A DNA stretch of 64,000 bases, from NCBI GenBank assembly GCA_013398175.1, contig VZRZ01003845.1, positions 149,900 to 213,899 of the forward strand, read 5' to 3'. Source of the DNA: Climacteris rufus. Its lineage: Eukaryota > Chordata > Aves > Passeriformes > Climacteridae. The translations under genes were made by a program, and so were the position numbers. Positions 62,812-64,000 of the stretch are shown here, piece after piece. How positions within the stretch are numbered: the first letter of the stretch is position 1; each line of letters starts with the position of its first letter. The notes beneath the pieces are model-generated. The model saw only the letters and a program-made list of their open reading frames with translations. It made no database searches and was not told the DNA's origin.

Positions 62812-63904
62812 GTACCCCCCAATTGTGCTGTGACTCTCCTTAGCTCTGACAGCTCTTGCCTGAGACAGAACTGTCCTCTCCCACTGTCCAGGGGCAATCC
62901 TGGCAGAAGCTCAGCATGGATAATCAATCCTTTACCTGCCTGTAGAAAGAGGAGTTCCTAATAAAACCCAGGCTTTTGCTATGCCTGACCAGCCTTACTG
63001 CAGTTGCTCACAGACAACATAGCAGGCAAAGATTTCTTGGATCCGTGAACAATGAGAACAAGAGTTCTTTCTAACTCCTTATAAAAAACATTGATCGAGA
63101 CATCCTCTGGTTCTAGTCTCCACTGCTGCAGATCTAAGGCTCCTTAGAAAGCTGTCATTTCTCATGTGTAATGAATGTGTGTGGAATGCCTGTCCCCACA
63201 TGTACTCTGTCACATCTCAGTGTTTTCAAGCTGGTTTGGATGTGTCTCTAATGAGGGCTGATCTGGTCTGCACATGGACCATTAGGATCTGTTCTCTCTG
63301 GTGACAGAAGTTCAAAACTTCCTGTTCCTGAGGAACCTATAGAGTGGCTGTGGACAAATGTGCATCAGAAAATCTGTCATAGCTGCTCTGATGAGATGCA
63401 TCTACTGCTCACAGGGAGCTGAGACACTGTAACCCGTCACCTTCTCTTGTGCTGCACAGGGACATCCTCAAGCGAGGAGGGTCAGCGGTGGATGCTGCGA
63501 TTGCGGCTCTGCTTTGCGTGGGACTCATGAACGCTCACAGCATGGGCATCGGAGGGGGCCTCTTCTTCACCATCTACAGCAGCACAGGTAAGGGACAGGG
63601 CCACACGTGTGGAACAGTTTGAGAACTTTATCTAAAGCAGGTGTTTTATCCTACCTGAGAGGAGGTAAATGACTGATGCTCACAGCCTCTGGGAGAATGT
63701 CCTCAAAATAATTGCCAAGAAACTGGCTCACGTTGATCAGAGTCCTTCAGCAGAGACCATGCCTGTGTGCTGAGTCCAGAGCTAAACATCATCTTCCTTG
63801 CTCTGTCATTAAAGGAAAAGTGGAAATCATTAATGCAAGAGAGGTGGCTCCAAAAAGAGCATCGGAGGACATGTTTGGAAACAACACACAGCTCTCTCTG
63901 AAAG
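62648..63904 (+). CDS. GGT1: GGT1, gamma-glutamyltransferase 1 (5' part, three coding exons; continues past the window)
   Basis: Exons 62648-62811, 63460-63587 and 63815-63904 join in frame and give residues 1-127 and one base more. The enzyme cleaves the gamma-glutamyl bond of glutathione and its conjugates at the outer cell surface. Residues 6-28 are a hydrophobic anchor after a short basic cytosolic start, as in type II GGT. Arg55-Tyr94 carries the strongly conserved family block GGSAVDAAIAALLCVGLMNA then HSMGIGGG. Arg106 in NAREVAP is the position of the gamma-glutamyl carboxylate-binding arginine (Arg107 in human). Asn120-Asn-Thr is an N-glycosylation sequon. The catalytic threonine and small subunit lie downstream, outside the window. 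The paralogue GGT5 is less likely given SNRPD3-LRRC75B synteny and the sequence of the block. Confidence 0.92.
62812..63459 (+). other. GGT1: GGT1 intron
   Basis: This GT-AG intron of 648 bp ends in the acceptor cttctcttgtgctgcacag. I see nothing else in it. Confidence 0.93.
63460..63587 (+). CDS. GGT1: GGT1 coding exon 2 (most conserved N-terminal block)
   Basis: The first base completes Arg55 and the exon reads RDILKRGGSAVDAAIAALLC and on to GGGLFFTIYSSTG. The donor is cacag|gtaagg at 63588. This is the most diagnostic segment of the gene in the window, nearly the family consensus. Confidence 0.96.
63588..63814 (+). other. GGT1: GGT1 intron
   Basis: This short GT-AG intron of 227 bp ends ctctgtcattaaag. 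Confidence 0.92.
63815..63904 (+). CDS. GGT1: GGT1 coding exon 3 (residues 98-127 plus one base)
   Basis: The exon completes Gly98 and encodes KVEIINAREVAPKRASEDMF, then GNNTQLSLK, with substrate-binding Arg106 and a sequon at 120-122. The donor is aaag|gtatgg at 63905. The next exon lies beyond the window, which ends inside the intron (63905-64000). Confidence 0.93.
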
Positions 63905-64000
63905 GTATGGCAAAGGCTGTTTCATTGCTTTGGGGGGCCACCTAGTCCAACATTAGCTGCTACTGGCATGTCTAAATTAAGAACATTTCTTATGGTTAGG

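Overview
The window is nuclear DNA of a vertebrate, almost certainly a bird. It has three spliced genes with GT-AG introns, CpG-rich promoters and few interspersed repeats. The recognisable repeats are CR1-type LINE fragments, including young copies of avian type. The gene order SNRPD3 (+), LRRC75B (-), GGT1 (+) is the order I know from human 22q11.23, whose avian counterpart I take to be on chromosome 15. The species cannot be named from the sequence alone. There is one 10-N assembly gap (34898-34907) and a single N (6028).

Layout. Positions 1-240 are a CpG-rich promoter. SNRPD3 has coding exons 515-640, 1252-1444 and 2293-2354, giving a 126-residue SmD3 protein, and a poly(A) signal at 2425. 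About 12.7 kb without coding exons follows (roughly 2.45-15.1 kb), with two CR1 3' ends and a partly duplicated block that flanks the single N. LRRC75B runs on the minus strand from about 35 kb to about 15.1 kb. Its four coding exons are 34818-34561, 29956-29828, 26821-26709 and 16775-16253. I assembled them from splice sites and reading frame; they encode 340 residues. Exon 1 lies in a CpG island that contains the 10-N gap. From about 35.1 to 62.6 kb there is no protein gene I recognise. That stretch holds an ancient CR1/L3-like fragment, AT-rich enhancer-like blocks, a second CpG-rich island with good splice donors near 43 kb, and a minus-strand CR1 at 57.4 kb. The 5' part of GGT1 starts with the ATG at 62648 and runs through three coding exons (62648-62811, 63460-63587, 63815-63904). 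The gene continues past the window edge.

The three genes are not functionally coupled. SmD3 is a core spliceosomal snRNP protein, LRRC75B is a poorly characterised leucine-rich repeat protein, and GGT1 is the membrane-anchored gamma-glutamyl transpeptidase of glutathione turnover. SNRPD3 and LRRC75B are tail-to-tail; LRRC75B and GGT1 are head-to-head across about 28 kb, so that interval probably holds the GGT1 5' leader exons and regulatory DNA.

I see no prokaryote-type system, intact virus or intact transposon, and no clear undescribed system. The items most worth a second look are the second CpG island near 43 kb, a recursive-splice-like exon motif at 32.5 kb, three consensus splice donors packed into 34 bp at 45.4 kb, the G-tract pentamer beside the LRRC75B exon 1 donor, and the duplicated block at 6.0 kb.
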